A stretch of 16,314 nucleotides of DNA from an uncultured Mailhella sp. Its GTDB lineage: Bacteria > Desulfobacterota > Desulfovibrionia > Desulfovibrionales > Desulfovibrionaceae. The stretch covers positions 1 to 16,314 of the forward strand of contig CAJJMX010000015.1 in assembly GCA_905192935.1 (NCBI GenBank), written 5' to 3'. Of this stretch, positions 7,790-14,862 are shown piece after piece. Within the stretch, counting starts at the first letter, position 1; each line of letters starts with the position of its first letter. The position numbers and the translations under genes are program-made. Under the pieces are notes generated by a model. The model saw only the letters and a list, made by a program, of their open reading frames with translations. It had not been told where the DNA came from and made no database searches.

Positions 7790-8087
7790 CACGCTCGTCT
7801 ACATTGCCGTGATGGCCGTGGTGACCTATCTCATCCGCGTGCTTCCGCTCACGCTCATACGGCGCGAGGTGCACAACGTCACCATCCGATCCTTCCTCTA
7901 TTATATTCCCTACGTGACCTTGTCGGTCATGACGTTTCCGGCCATACTGGATTCCACGGGCAGTCAGCTTTCCGGTCTTGCCGGACTCGCGGCGGCCGTG
8001 GTCCTCGCATGGCTCGGCGCAAGCCTGTTCAGCGTGGCCGTGGCGGCCTGCGTGCTGGTCTTCGTGATGGAGCTTTTCATCGCCTGA
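7782..8087 (+). CDS. azlD: AzlD family exporter small subunit
   Basis: The 101-residue protein has the four-helix pattern of AzlD/YgaH, the small partner that completes the branched-chain amino acid exporter. The segment TYLIRVLPLTLIRR and the following RSFLYYIPYVTLSVMTFPAI are typical of the family. A GTG start at 7782 is chosen because it is preceded by GAGGGAGGGGAG and gives a normal-length protein; the longer frame from 7734 lies entirely inside azlC. The start overlaps the azlC stop by eight bases, so translation is coupled. A short GC hairpin follows the stop. Confidence 0.88.
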   Translation: MRDTLVYIAVMAVVTYLIRVLPLTLIRREVHNVTIRSFLYYIPYVTLSVMTFPAILDSTGSQLSGLAGLAAAVVLAWLGASLFSVAVAACVLVFVMELFIA

Positions 8088-8096
8088 GTCTGACGG

Positions 8097-8117
8097 GCCC
8101 CGGGCTTCCGGGGCTTT
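8097..8117 (+). terminator. Weak hairpin after azlD
   Basis: GCCCCGG (8097-8103) and CCGGGGC (8108-8114) form a perfect 7-bp stem with a four-base loop, followed only by TTTC. The short T run makes it a weak terminator at best, so some readthrough into the acetyltransferase gene is possible. Confidence 0.4.
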
Positions 8118-8196
8118 CGGAGCGCCTGCCCTGAGAGGGGCGCGCATCTGGCGCGACCCGAAGGAGCCCCGGCGGCATGCCGGATGCGGAGGAATC

Positions 8197-8862
8197 ATGA
8201 AGAAGGCCGCCTTTCATGTCATCGATCGCGAAACGTGGGCAAGAAGCGCGTATTTCGACTATTATTTCAACACGATAAAGTGCCGCTACAACATAGGGGC
8301 CGATCTTGACGTAACGGCTCTTCAGCGTCTTCGCCGGGAGAAGGGGCTGAAGTTCTTTCCCGTCATGCTCTACGTCGTCATGCGCGTCGTGAACGCGCAC
8401 GAGGAATTCCGCATGGCCTTCAACGAGCGTCATGAGCTCGGCGTCTGGGAAGAACTTCTGCCGTGCTACACGCTGTTCCATCCGGAGAACGAGACCTTCA
8501 CCGACATCTGGAGCGAATACTTCGAGGACTTTCCCCGCTTCTATGCCGCGGTGACGGAGGACATGGCGCGCTACCGCCATGTGACGGGCAGGATCAAGGC
8601 GCGCGACGGACAGCCGCCCAACATCTGTCCGGTGTCCAACGTGCCGTGGCTTGCCTTCACGCACTTTGCCCAGGATTCCTACGCCGAGAGCGAGTTCTTT
8701 GCTCCGCTCATCAAGTTCGGAAAATACGAGCTGCGGGGAGAGAAGCTGGTCATACCGGTGTCGGTGTCCGTAAGTCACGCCGTGGCCGACGGCTATCATA
8801 CCTGCCGCCTCATCAACGAGATGCAGGATATGGCCGCGCATCCGGAGACGTTTCTCGGCTGA
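8197..8862 (+). CDS. Type A chloramphenicol acetyltransferase family protein
   Basis: The 221-residue length and layout match the trimeric type A chloramphenicol acetyltransferases, which move an acetyl group from acetyl-CoA to the 3-hydroxyl of chloramphenicol. The catalytic motif is SHAVADGYH (193-201), with catalytic His194 and Asp198, and VSNVPW keeps the oxyanion serine (Ser147). NAHEEFRMAF (66-75), PCYTLFHPENETF (89-101) and FFAPLIKFGKY (167-177) also match the family. A strong GGAGGA site (8188-8193) precedes the ATG. The first His of the usual HHAVCDG pair is Ser here, so the substrate could differ from chloramphenicol. It has its own terminator and no mobile element beside it, so it looks like a resident chromosomal gene. 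Confidence 0.88.
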   Translation: MKKAAFHVIDRETWARSAYFDYYFNTIKCRYNIGADLDVTALQRLRREKGLKFFPVMLYVVMRVVNAHEEFRMAFNERHELGVWEELLPCYTLFHPENETFTDIWSEYFEDFPRFYAAVTEDMARYRHVTGRIKARDGQPPNICPVSNVPWLAFTHFAQDSYAESEFFAPLIKFGKYELRGEKLVIPVSVSVSHAVADGYHTCRLINEMQDMAAHPETFLG

Positions 8863-8898
8863 GTCGGCAAGCCGGTCACAACAGAATCTTTCCTGCGT

Positions 8899-11331
8899 TC
8901 AGGGCGCGTTTTCATCTTCCTTCGGGGATGGGAACGCGCTTTTTTCGTCCGTCGGGATGCCTCGCGGGGGACGGATGAGGCGGCCTTTGTCGTCGGCAAG
9001 GCCCTTCAGAAGAATGCGGTTCTTCCCGTCGAAGAGAAGCGCGGCAAAGGCGGCGTCCTCGTAGTATATGCCGAGGCAGTCCTGAAAGTACCAGCGGCGC
9101 GGCAGGCGGAGACGCATGCGTCCGAAGGCCGTTTGTTCCACGGTGAGGGCGGGGCCGGAGACCTCGGCGCAGTCCGCGCCCTTCAGAAAGCCTTCCGGCG
9201 CAGGCTCGGCCGTGCCGTTTTCGTCGACGTTGAGCGGCAGACAGCCGGGGCCGTCGATGACGGGGGAAAGCTCCCGGTCGGCTTCATAAAGGAGCGTCAT
9301 GGAGTCGCCGAGCATGAAGACCTCGCGTTCCTGCGGACGAAGGCGCAGCAGCACGGTTCTTCCTTCGCGGAGCATGGTCAGTCTGTCCGCTGCGGGGAGC
9401 GCGAACATCAGGGCCAGCACGAGAGCGCACAGCGCAAAGGGCGCGGCCTGACGGATCGGAGGCGCTGTCGGCACGGCGGAGCGTCGGAAGAAGGCGCAGC
9501 TTCTGCGCTCCGTCCAGAGCCCGGAGATGAGCAGGCACAGACCGGGGATCCCCAGGCAGATCATCTTCAGGGAAAACGGAAACACGGGCAGAAAACAGAA
9601 GATCAGGCTGCTGACGACGAGCACGAGCGCACCGGAAAGAAGCAGGGCGACGTCGGGCGGCGCGGCGTTCTGCGCGGACTCTCGTCCGGCGGGGACGGCG
9701 GCGAGGAGCATGGAGAAGGCCACGAGGTTTTCCAGCGGGCTCAGATACCACAGCGCGGTCAGAATGAGGACGGCGGCCGCGTATTCCGTCGGACGGAGGC
9801 GGCGGGGCGGACGATGCCGCCACACGAGCACGGCCAGATTGAGCGCAGCCGCGGTGATGGCGATTTTTTCGCTGACGGAGAAGAAGGGGAGGCGCAGGGG
9901 CAGCATCGGCGGGAACGAGGGCGAGATGAGCAGCAGCGCGAGCAGGGAGGCCAGCGCGGCGGGGCGCAGAAGGCCGCGGGGGAAACGGCCCGCCGAGGCC
10001 GCGAAGAGCGGAAGCAGGCAGAGGAAAAAGGCGGGCAGGGCGCGATCCGCGTCGAAGCGCTGGGGCAGGAAGAAAACGCGGGAGACGGGCGCCCAGAGCG
10101 CGGTGAAGAAGCGCATGGGCGCGTAGTCGATGAGAACGTAGAGCAGAACGGCCGCCGACCATACGGATGCGAGGAGGACGGCGGGGGAGAAGTCCAGAAG
10201 GCCGATGTGAAAGCAGAAGGAGCCGCCGGACACGAGCACGGAGCCGAGCACGGAGAGAAACGTGCTTTTTCCGCGTCTGCGCCAGATCAGGACGCCGCAG
10301 GGCATATAGACAAGTCCGGCGATGAGGAGCGCCGCGTCGGAGCCCTTTTCTGTGAAGAGCAGCGCCGTCATGACCGCAAGGGAGAGGGCGCAGATCAGTC
10401 CGCCGAACAGGGCGGGGATACGGGCAAGCGTCCGGTGCAGGCGCGGATGATGCTTCTGCACGAAAAGCCTCGGCAGGGCGGAGGCCGCAAGAACGGCACA
10501 TGCGCCGTCGGCAAGGGTGAACAGGACGGCAGTTTCCGCGGGGGAGAGACCATCGGACAGACGGAGGAGCGCGGCGTTCAGCAGCACCACGCCGGACAGG
10601 GAGAGCAGGCAGAGCGTGAGCGCGTGCCTGACCGCAAGAGCCGCCGCGAGAGCCGCGGTCAGGACCAGCGGTCCGGCGACAAGCTCCGGCAGGGAGGGCT
10701 GATGCCGGGGGGACAGGGCGAGGATGCAGCATGCGCACAGGAGCGTGGCTTCCGCAAGAAGCAGCGTGAGCGGCAGGGCAAGGTATGCGGCACGGACGCC
10801 GGGGCGGCGCAGATGCGGGAGGGGCAGCAGCGCGGCGACGCAGCATGCGGCCGCGACGAGAAGCGGCGCGAGAAGACATGCGCCGTACCCGTCCTGCAGC
10901 ATGTCCGGCAGAGCCTGCGGACCGACGGCGACGGAGAGCAGAACGACAAGCAGGTTCCAGAGGGATGCGGTGCGGCGCAGCAGGAAAAGCGGCATCGTGC
11001 CTGCGGCCCAGGCGAGGCACAGTTCCCGGAACGCGGCTCCGCTCTGGAACGTCTGTTCGAACACGACCCAGAACAGTCCCGTGAACAGGGCGGAGGATAC
11101 GAGCGCGAGGGAGGCGGGAGCGCGGAGGCCTTTTCGCTCAAGGACCGGGGCAAGCGTGAGCATGAGCGCCGTGCCGCCTCCGGCCAGGGCGAACTTCGCC
11201 GCAGCGGGCAGGGCATGCCAGTTTCCGGCAAAGAAGCAGACGAGGGCCGAGAACGTGAGAAAGGCTCCGGCGAAAAGCAGCATCAGGGAGGGGCGGAAGG
11301 CGAAAGACCGGGCGCGGGAGGGAAAGGTCAT
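8899..11331 (-). CDS. Large membrane protein, apparent DUF2157-DUF4401-GDYXXLXY fusion
   Basis: This 810-residue protein is mostly transmembrane: roughly twenty hydrophobic segments between residues 15 and 645. The N-terminal part has FFAGNWHALPAAAKFALAG (33-51) and an FEQTFQSG segment (91-98) as in DUF2157. The middle resembles DUF4401. The C-terminal, largely soluble part has GDSMTLLY (675-682), a variant of the GDYXXLXY signature with Ser for Tyr, then WYFQDCLGIYYEDAAFAALL and a VLKGL-like ILLKGLADDKG. In other bacteria these families are usually separate adjacent genes. Function is unknown; an envelope role is likely. The ATG at 11331 has an AGGAGA site six bases away. It diverges from cfa and converges on the acetyltransferase gene. 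The plus-strand open frame opposite it is an antisense shadow. Confidence 0.82.
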   Translation of the reverse strand: MTFPSRARSFAFRPSLMLLFAGAFLTFSALVCFFAGNWHALPAAAKFALAGGGTALMLTLAPVLERKGLRAPASLALVSSALFTGLFWVVFEQTFQSGAAFRELCLAWAAGTMPLFLLRRTASLWNLLVVLLSVAVGPQALPDMLQDGYGACLLAPLLVAAACCVAALLPLPHLRRPGVRAAYLALPLTLLLAEATLLCACCILALSPRHQPSLPELVAGPLVLTAALAAALAVRHALTLCLLSLSGVVLLNAALLRLSDGLSPAETAVLFTLADGACAVLAASALPRLFVQKHHPRLHRTLARIPALFGGLICALSLAVMTALLFTEKGSDAALLIAGLVYMPCGVLIWRRRGKSTFLSVLGSVLVSGGSFCFHIGLLDFSPAVLLASVWSAAVLLYVLIDYAPMRFFTALWAPVSRVFFLPQRFDADRALPAFFLCLLPLFAASAGRFPRGLLRPAALASLLALLLISPSFPPMLPLRLPFFSVSEKIAITAAALNLAVLVWRHRPPRRLRPTEYAAAVLILTALWYLSPLENLVAFSMLLAAVPAGRESAQNAAPPDVALLLSGALVLVVSSLIFCFLPVFPFSLKMICLGIPGLCLLISGLWTERRSCAFFRRSAVPTAPPIRQAAPFALCALVLALMFALPAADRLTMLREGRTVLLRLRPQEREVFMLGDSMTLLYEADRELSPVIDGPGCLPLNVDENGTAEPAPEGFLKGADCAEVSGPALTVEQTAFGRMRLRLPRRWYFQDCLGIYYEDAAFAALLFDGKNRILLKGLADDKGRLIRPPRGIPTDEKSAFPSPKEDENAP
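8904..8945 (+). terminator. Intrinsic terminator of the acetyltransferase gene, inside the convergent gene
   Basis: A 13-bp stem pairs 8904-8916 with 8927-8939, using two G-U pairs in the plus-strand RNA; an alternative inner fold closes a TTCG tetraloop at 8921-8924. Six T follow (8940-8945). On the minus strand the two wobble pairs become C-A mismatches, so it serves the plus-strand transcript. It lies within the 3' end of the convergent membrane-protein gene. Confidence 0.8.
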
Positions 11332-11494
11332 GGGAGCTCTCCTGAAAAATGGAGGATTCAGGCAGCAGAGGCGTTAAAGTGAACCATGGTTTCCCGTGCC
11401 GTTTCAAGTAAAAAGTGCGCCGGAAGAGGAACTCGGATTTCGGCGCGGGAGTACGCCGGAGGAAGACCGTTATTTTTCCCCTGCCCGGCCGCAC

Positions 11495-11500
11495 TATCAT
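11495..11500 (+). promoter_or_regulatory. Possible -10 box of the cfa promoter
   Basis: TATCAT matches five of six -10 positions and lies 50 bases before the cfa start. The -35 region (about 11472-11477) is only a T run with poor match. If used, the transcript would start just before the leader hairpin. Alternative sigma use cannot be judged. Confidence 0.3.
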
Positions 11501-11511
11501 GGAAGAGGCGC

Positions 11512-11540
11512 CTTTTTCCCGTTACTCTGCGGGAAAAAAG
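11512..11540 (+). other. Leader hairpin touching the cfa ribosome site
   Basis: CTTTTTCCCG (11512-11521) pairs with CGGGAAAAAAG (11530-11540, one extra A) around an eight-base loop. The right arm ends in the first bases of the AGGAGA ribosome site (11539-11544). It could modulate translation or stabilise the 5' end of the message. It is not a terminator, since no T tract follows. Confidence 0.55.
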
Positions 11541-11549
11541 GAGATTTTC

Positions 11550-12698
11550 ATGCAGGCACGGGAAATTGTGCAGAGACTTGCGGAAAAGGCGGACATCCGT
11601 ATCAACGGCAACAGGCCGTGGGACATTCAGGTGCACAACGATAAGTTGTACGCGCGGGTGCTCAGGCAGGGCACGCTGGGCCTCGGCGAGGCCTACATGG
11701 ACGGCTGGTGGGACTGCGAGGCCATGGACGCCATGTTCTGCCGGGCGCTTCGGGCGCGCATCGAGCAGGCGTTCACCCGCAACATGCCCTTCCGGCTGAC
11801 GGAGGCGGCGCAGGCCGTGTTCAATCTTCAGAGCCGCGCCCGGGCGTTCATGGTGGCGCGGGCCCATTACGACACCGATCCCGCGCTTTTCCGCACCATG
11901 CTCGGCCCGACCATGCAGTACAGCTGCGCGCGCTGGGAAGGCGTGGACGCCGTGGGCGGAGCGGGCCTCGACGCGGCGCAGGAGCAGAAGATGGAAATGA
12001 TATGCCGCAAGCTGGCGCTGGAGCCGGGCATGACGGTGCTCGACATCGGCTGCGGCTGGGGGACGCTCGCGCTGCACATGGCCGAGGAGCACGGCGTGCA
12101 GGTGACGGGCATCACGGTCTCGCGCGAGCAGCTTGCCTTCGCGCAGGACAAAGCCGCCTCGTCGGGCGCGGACGTGGAGTACCGGCTCATGGATTACCGC
12201 AGCCTGCGCGGCGAGTGGGACAGGGTGGTCTCGGTGGGCATGTTCGAGCATGTGGGCAGGCGCAACTATCGTGAATTCATGGATATCGCCAGAAACTGCC
12301 TGAAGAGCGGAGGGCTTTTTCTTCTGCACAGCATAGGCAGCAACGGGGCCTACGGCGTGGGCGCGGGGGCGGATCCGTGGCTCACGCACTACATTTTCCC
12401 CAACGGCGTTCTGCCTTCGCCCGCCACGCTCGTGGACGCGCTGGAGCGGGATTTCATTCTGGAGGACTGGCAGAACTTCGGCGTGGACTACGACAAGACG
12501 CTCATGGCCTGGTATGCGAACTTCGAACAGGGGCTTCGCGACGGGGCCTTTTCCTGCACGGAGCGGCAGCACCGGATGTATCAGTACTATCTTCTCTCCT
12601 GTGCGGGGGCGTTCAGGGCGCGGAGCATACAGCTCTGGCAGCTCGTGCTGAGTCCCGAGGGCATGCCGGGAGGCTACTGCCGCAGCACGCAGGGCTAG
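11550..12698 (+). CDS. cfa: Cyclopropane-fatty-acyl-phospholipid synthase
   Basis: Cfa moves a methylene group from S-adenosylmethionine to the double bond of unsaturated phospholipid acyl chains in the membrane, a stress-protective change. The 382-residue protein has MQYSC (122-126) with the conserved Cys, the SAM loop VLDIGCGWG (163-171), VSVGMFEHVG (227-236) with the bicarbonate-binding Glu233, LLHSIGS (258-264), PNGVLPS (284-290) and C-terminal CAGAFRARSIQLWQ. All agree closely with E. coli Cfa. The ATG at 11550 is chosen over an in-frame ATG at 11415 because AGGAGA sits five bases upstream and the extra residues would be unlike the family. It is a single gene with its own leader hairpin and a terminator 73 bases after the stop. 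Confidence 0.95.
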   Translation: MQAREIVQRLAEKADIRINGNRPWDIQVHNDKLYARVLRQGTLGLGEAYMDGWWDCEAMDAMFCRALRARIEQAFTRNMPFRLTEAAQAVFNLQSRARAFMVARAHYDTDPALFRTMLGPTMQYSCARWEGVDAVGGAGLDAAQEQKMEMICRKLALEPGMTVLDIGCGWGTLALHMAEEHGVQVTGITVSREQLAFAQDKAASSGADVEYRLMDYRSLRGEWDRVVSVGMFEHVGRRNYREFMDIARNCLKSGGLFLLHSIGSNGAYGVGAGADPWLTHYIFPNGVLPSPATLVDALERDFILEDWQNFGVDYDKTLMAWYANFEQGLRDGAFSCTERQHRMYQYYLLSCAGAFRARSIQLWQLVLSPEGMPGGYCRSTQG

Positions 12699-12770
12699 CG
12701 TCGAGTCCCGTCCCGCCGGAACGGAGTCGGAAGGGCGAAGGCGCAAGAAACCGTCTCCTGCGGGCGACGA

Positions 12771-12814
12771 AAAAAGGCGCGGATGGCATCCTCAGCCGGG
12801 ATCCGCGCCTTTTT
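12771..12814. terminator. Bidirectional terminator between cfa and yjbQ
   Basis: A perfect 14-bp stem pairs 12771-12784 with 12801-12814 around a 16-base loop. The left arm starts with AAAAA and the right arm ends in TTTTT, so U runs form in both directions. It sits between two convergent genes. Confidence 0.9.
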
Positions 12815-12826
12815 GCAAAAGCGTTC

Positions 12827-12844
12827 CGCCTTTTCGGGAAGGCG
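12827..12844 (-). terminator. Small hairpin after yjbQ
   Basis: CGCCTT (12827-12832) pairs with AAGGCG (12839-12844). Read on the minus strand it is followed by GAACGCTTTT, so it could aid termination downstream of yjbQ before the stronger bidirectional terminator. Support is modest. Confidence 0.3.
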
Positions 12845-12914
12845 TATGTTCAAAGGATGAGTCTTCGGGGAAGAGTCGGAAGAGGGGACAGGCCGGACGC
12901 GTCTTTTTCCGCGC

Positions 12915-13310
12915 CTATGCGGAGAGCCACTTGAGCCAGAGTTCGCGGCGGCGGGGGCCGTCGCCCTCGAAGAGCCACACGGCCTGCCAGGTGCCGAGCT
13001 GAAGGCGGCCGTCTTCCACGATGATGCTCACGGAAGAGCCGAAGAGCGAGGCCTTGATGTGGGCGTCGGCATTGCCTTCGGCGTGCCGGAATCCGGCGTT
13101 CTGCGGGATGCGGTCATGAAAGAAGCCCGTCATGTCGAGAGCGACGTCCGGGTCGAAGCCTTCGTTGACGGTGAGTCCGCAGGTGGTGTGCGGACAGTAC
13201 ACCACAAGAACGCCGTCCTGCCAGCCGTGTTCCTCCACGGCCAGGCGCAGAGCGTCCGTGACGTTCTTCATTTCTTCCCGGCGGCGGGTGGACAGGGTGA
13301 GCTTTTCCAT
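12915..13310 (-). CDS. yjbQ: YjbQ family protein (UPF0047)
   Basis: The 131-residue protein has the UPF0047/YjbQ signature: VVYCPHTTCGLTVNEG (44-59), HAEGNADAHIKASLFGSS, LQLGTWQAVWLFEGDGPR (104-121). E. coli YjbQ has weak thiamine phosphate synthase activity, and the conserved histidines suggest a metal or phosphate site; the true cellular role is unsettled. The ATG at 13310 is taken because GAAGAAGG lies seven bases upstream inside the end of fur, and the longer upstream frame would overlap fur. It starts two bases after the fur stop, so it is the second gene of a fur-yjbQ operon. It ends against the bidirectional terminator shared with cfa. Confidence 0.92.
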   Translation of the reverse strand: MEKLTLSTRRREEMKNVTDALRLAVEEHGWQDGVLVVYCPHTTCGLTVNEGFDPDVALDMTGFFHDRIPQNAGFRHAEGNADAHIKASLFGSSVSIIVEDGRLQLGTWQAVWLFEGDGPRRRELWLKWLSA

Positions 13311-13312
13311 GG

Positions 13313-13756
13313 TCAGACCTTCTTCCGGCAGTCGGCGCACACGCCGTAGAGCACCATATGATGCGAGGTGGGAACAAAGTCGTTTGCACGGCAGACCTTG
13401 TTCTGGAGTTCTTCTATGGCGTCGTTGACGAACTCTATCTTTTTGCCGCACTTTTCGCAGACGAGGTGATCGTGATGATGCATGCCCACAGGTTCGTAGC
13501 GCACCATGCCTTCCTCGAAGTTCACGGCCGAGGCGAGGCCGGCCTCGCAGAGCAGCTTGAGGGTGCGGTACACCGTGACCTGGCCGATGCTGTTGTCCCG
13601 GCTGCGCACCTGAAGAAAGAGCTCCTCCATGGAGACGTGATCGTTGGCGTGCAGAAAGGCTTCCAGTATCTTCAGCCGCTGCGGCGTGACGCGCAGTCCC
13701 TTGTGCTTGAGATAGTCGGAGAACTTGTTTTGCATTTCTGCCAGATGTTTTTCCAT
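13313..13756 (-). CDS. Fur family metal-dependent repressor
   Basis: This 147-residue protein is a Fur-type regulator: an N-terminal winged helix (LRVTPQRLKILEAF at 21-34, GQVTVYRTLKLLCEAGL at 58-74) and a C-terminal metal and dimer domain. The metal-ligand stretch is HHHDHLVCEKCGKKIEF (93-109). Structural zinc pairs are Cys100/Cys103 and Cys140/Cys143, and SHHMVLYGVC follows the Fur pattern. The CGKKIEFVNDAIEELQ segment looks more like an iron-type Fur than Zur, but PerR or another specificity cannot be excluded. The ATG at 13756 has AAGGA six bases upstream. It is followed two bases later by yjbQ. Its candidate promoter lies within the long inverted repeat upstream, so regulation there is likely. 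Confidence 0.92.
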   Translation of the reverse strand: MEKHLAEMQNKFSDYLKHKGLRVTPQRLKILEAFLHANDHVSMEELFLQVRSRDNSIGQVTVYRTLKLLCEAGLASAVNFEEGMVRYEPVGMHHHDHLVCEKCGKKIEFVNDAIEELQNKVCRANDFVPTSHHMVLYGVCADCRKKV

Positions 13757-13786
13757 ATCAGATCCTTTGCGGGAGTGGAGTTTCCA

Positions 13787-13815
13787 TAGATACGCGCTTC
13801 CGCCGCTCCGGTCAA
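13787..13815 (-). promoter_or_regulatory. Candidate fur promoter
   Basis: Read on the minus strand, TTGACC (complement of 13810-13815) is followed by a 17-base spacer and TATCTA (complement of 13787-13792). The -35 matches five of six positions, the -10 only three. It is placed 31 bases before the fur start codon. The -10 lies in the left arm of the long hairpin listed next. Confidence 0.4.
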
Positions 13816-13861
13816 CGGAAGAGGCCGGAAGGAAGATGGCGGCGGATTCGGCGCGTATCTA
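13787..13861. repeat. Long imperfect inverted repeat between fur and its upstream gene
   Basis: An 11-bp perfect stem, TAGATACGCGC (13787-13797) with GCGCGTATCTA (13851-13861), continues after a small bulge into TCCGCCGC (13799-13806) with GCGGCGGA (13839-13846), and an inner TCCGG/CCGGA (13807-13811, 13825-13829). The whole 75 bases can fold as one hairpin. The outer right arm includes the stop codon of the upstream gene. No T tract follows on the minus strand, so it is not a standard terminator. Confidence 0.75.
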
Positions 13862-14815
13862 GCGAAGTCCCTTTCCCGTCCTGTCGTCCAGAACGCGCAG
13901 CCAGACGGCCTCGGGCGCGAACATGACCGCGCCGTGCGCATCCGTGAGCCACAGCGCGCCCCATTCTCCGCCGGGAGCGAAGTTCAGCGTGCAGCCGTTG
14001 GCAAAGCGCAGACAGAGCTGTTCGCGCGTCTGTCCCTCGCTCTGGAGGCGCGCCGAGGACACGTCCGCGAGTCTCTGGCCGATGACGGAGGAAAACACGG
14101 CGCTCAGATCCCGCGGATACACGGCGTCCGCCTCGAGCACGCTGTCGGGCAGTCTTCCGTCCATCATGCGCAGGCTCCCGCCGCCGTGAAAGCCGAGTTC
14201 CACCCGTATGATGCCGAAGTCGAGGGCAAAGGGCTCGTCGCCGGACACGTACACTTCTCTCCAGCCCTTCACCTGCGGGTTGGGTTCTCCTATGGAATAG
14301 AGCCTGTTCAGCGAGCGCACGCGCCGAAGCGGCGCGCCGATGAGCCCGGCGTTGATGAAGGCCTGACGAAGCTCTCCGCCCTCCTCGTGCGAAGGGGCGT
14401 CCTCTTCCGCCGCGGCGGAAGGCGCGGTGAAGGGACGGGCGCTTTTCTCGTCGTCATCGTCCGCACCGTCGTCTTCCTCGTCGGACAGAAGGCGCGCTTC
14501 TTCGCTTCGCTCCTCTTCCGGACGGAAAGAGGCGGGCGCGGCCTTTTCGGCGTCTTTTTCTTCGGCCCTCTCCATGGGGGAGGTTTCGGGCGCGGAGGCG
14601 CAGGGAACGTCCTCTTCCTGAGGGGAAGAGGCGGGGGCGGCGTCGCGGGGCGCGGCGGAAGGAGGCGTGAGCCTCGGGGTGAAGGGAAGACCGTGTTCCC
14701 TCAGGGACTGGAGCAGAAAAAGCTGCACGGCCGTGGACAGGTCGAGGCCCAGTTCACGGAAGAGGGCGTCGGCCCTTGAGGCCAGTTCGGCGTCGATGGA
14801 CAGAAGTTCAGGCAT
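13859..14815 (-). CDS. RelB/DinJ-like ribbon-helix-helix segment fused to an unknown domain
   Basis: The 318-residue product has three parts. Residues 1-45 (LSIDAELASRADALFRELGL, then STAVQLFLLQSLREHGLPF) match the ribbon-helix-helix DNA-binding segment of RelB/DinJ antitoxins. Residues about 48-148 form a Pro/Ala/Glu/Asp-rich, probably disordered linker with an acidic run (DEEDDGADDDDE). Residues about 150-318 form a globular domain I do not recognise, with FALDFGIIRVELGFHGG, IGQRLADVSSARLQ and LRFANGCTLNFAPGGEWGAL. DinJ proteins are normally about 90 residues and end by binding a YafQ/RelE toxin; no toxin gene is adjacent. A DNA-binding regulator with its own sensor or partner domain is one reading. 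The ribosome site before the ATG at 14815 is weak, but a good promoter and palindrome are upstream. The stop overlaps the long hairpin before fur. Confidence 0.8.
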   Translation of the reverse strand: MPELLSIDAELASRADALFRELGLDLSTAVQLFLLQSLREHGLPFTPRLTPPSAAPRDAAPASSPQEEDVPCASAPETSPMERAEEKDAEKAAPASFRPEEERSEEARLLSDEEDDGADDDDEKSARPFTAPSAAAEEDAPSHEEGGELRQAFINAGLIGAPLRRVRSLNRLYSIGEPNPQVKGWREVYVSGDEPFALDFGIIRVELGFHGGGSLRMMDGRLPDSVLEADAVYPRDLSAVFSSVIGQRLADVSSARLQSEGQTREQLCLRFANGCTLNFAPGGEWGALWLTDAHGAVMFAPEAVWLRVLDDRTGKGLR

Positions 14816-14839
14816 GGAAAATCTCGTGGTTCGGGTTGA

Positions 14840-14855
14840 CTTCCCGCAGGGGAAG
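14840..14855. promoter_or_regulatory. Palindromic candidate operator at the antitoxin-like gene promoter
   Basis: CTTCCC (14840-14845) and GGGAAG (14850-14855) form a perfect 6-bp inverted repeat around GCAG. It would cover about +1 to +16 of the minus-strand promoter described next. RelB/DinJ family proteins commonly bind palindromes in their own promoters, so autoregulation is a reasonable inference. Confidence 0.5.
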
Positions 14856-14862
14856 CATGGCC

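Noticed and set aside
9133..11382. 749-residue open frame on the plus strand
   Set aside because: It is the complement of the 810-residue membrane protein. Its composition is almost entirely Gly, Glu, Arg and Gln without hydrophobic core, as expected for an antisense shadow of a Leu/Ala-rich gene.
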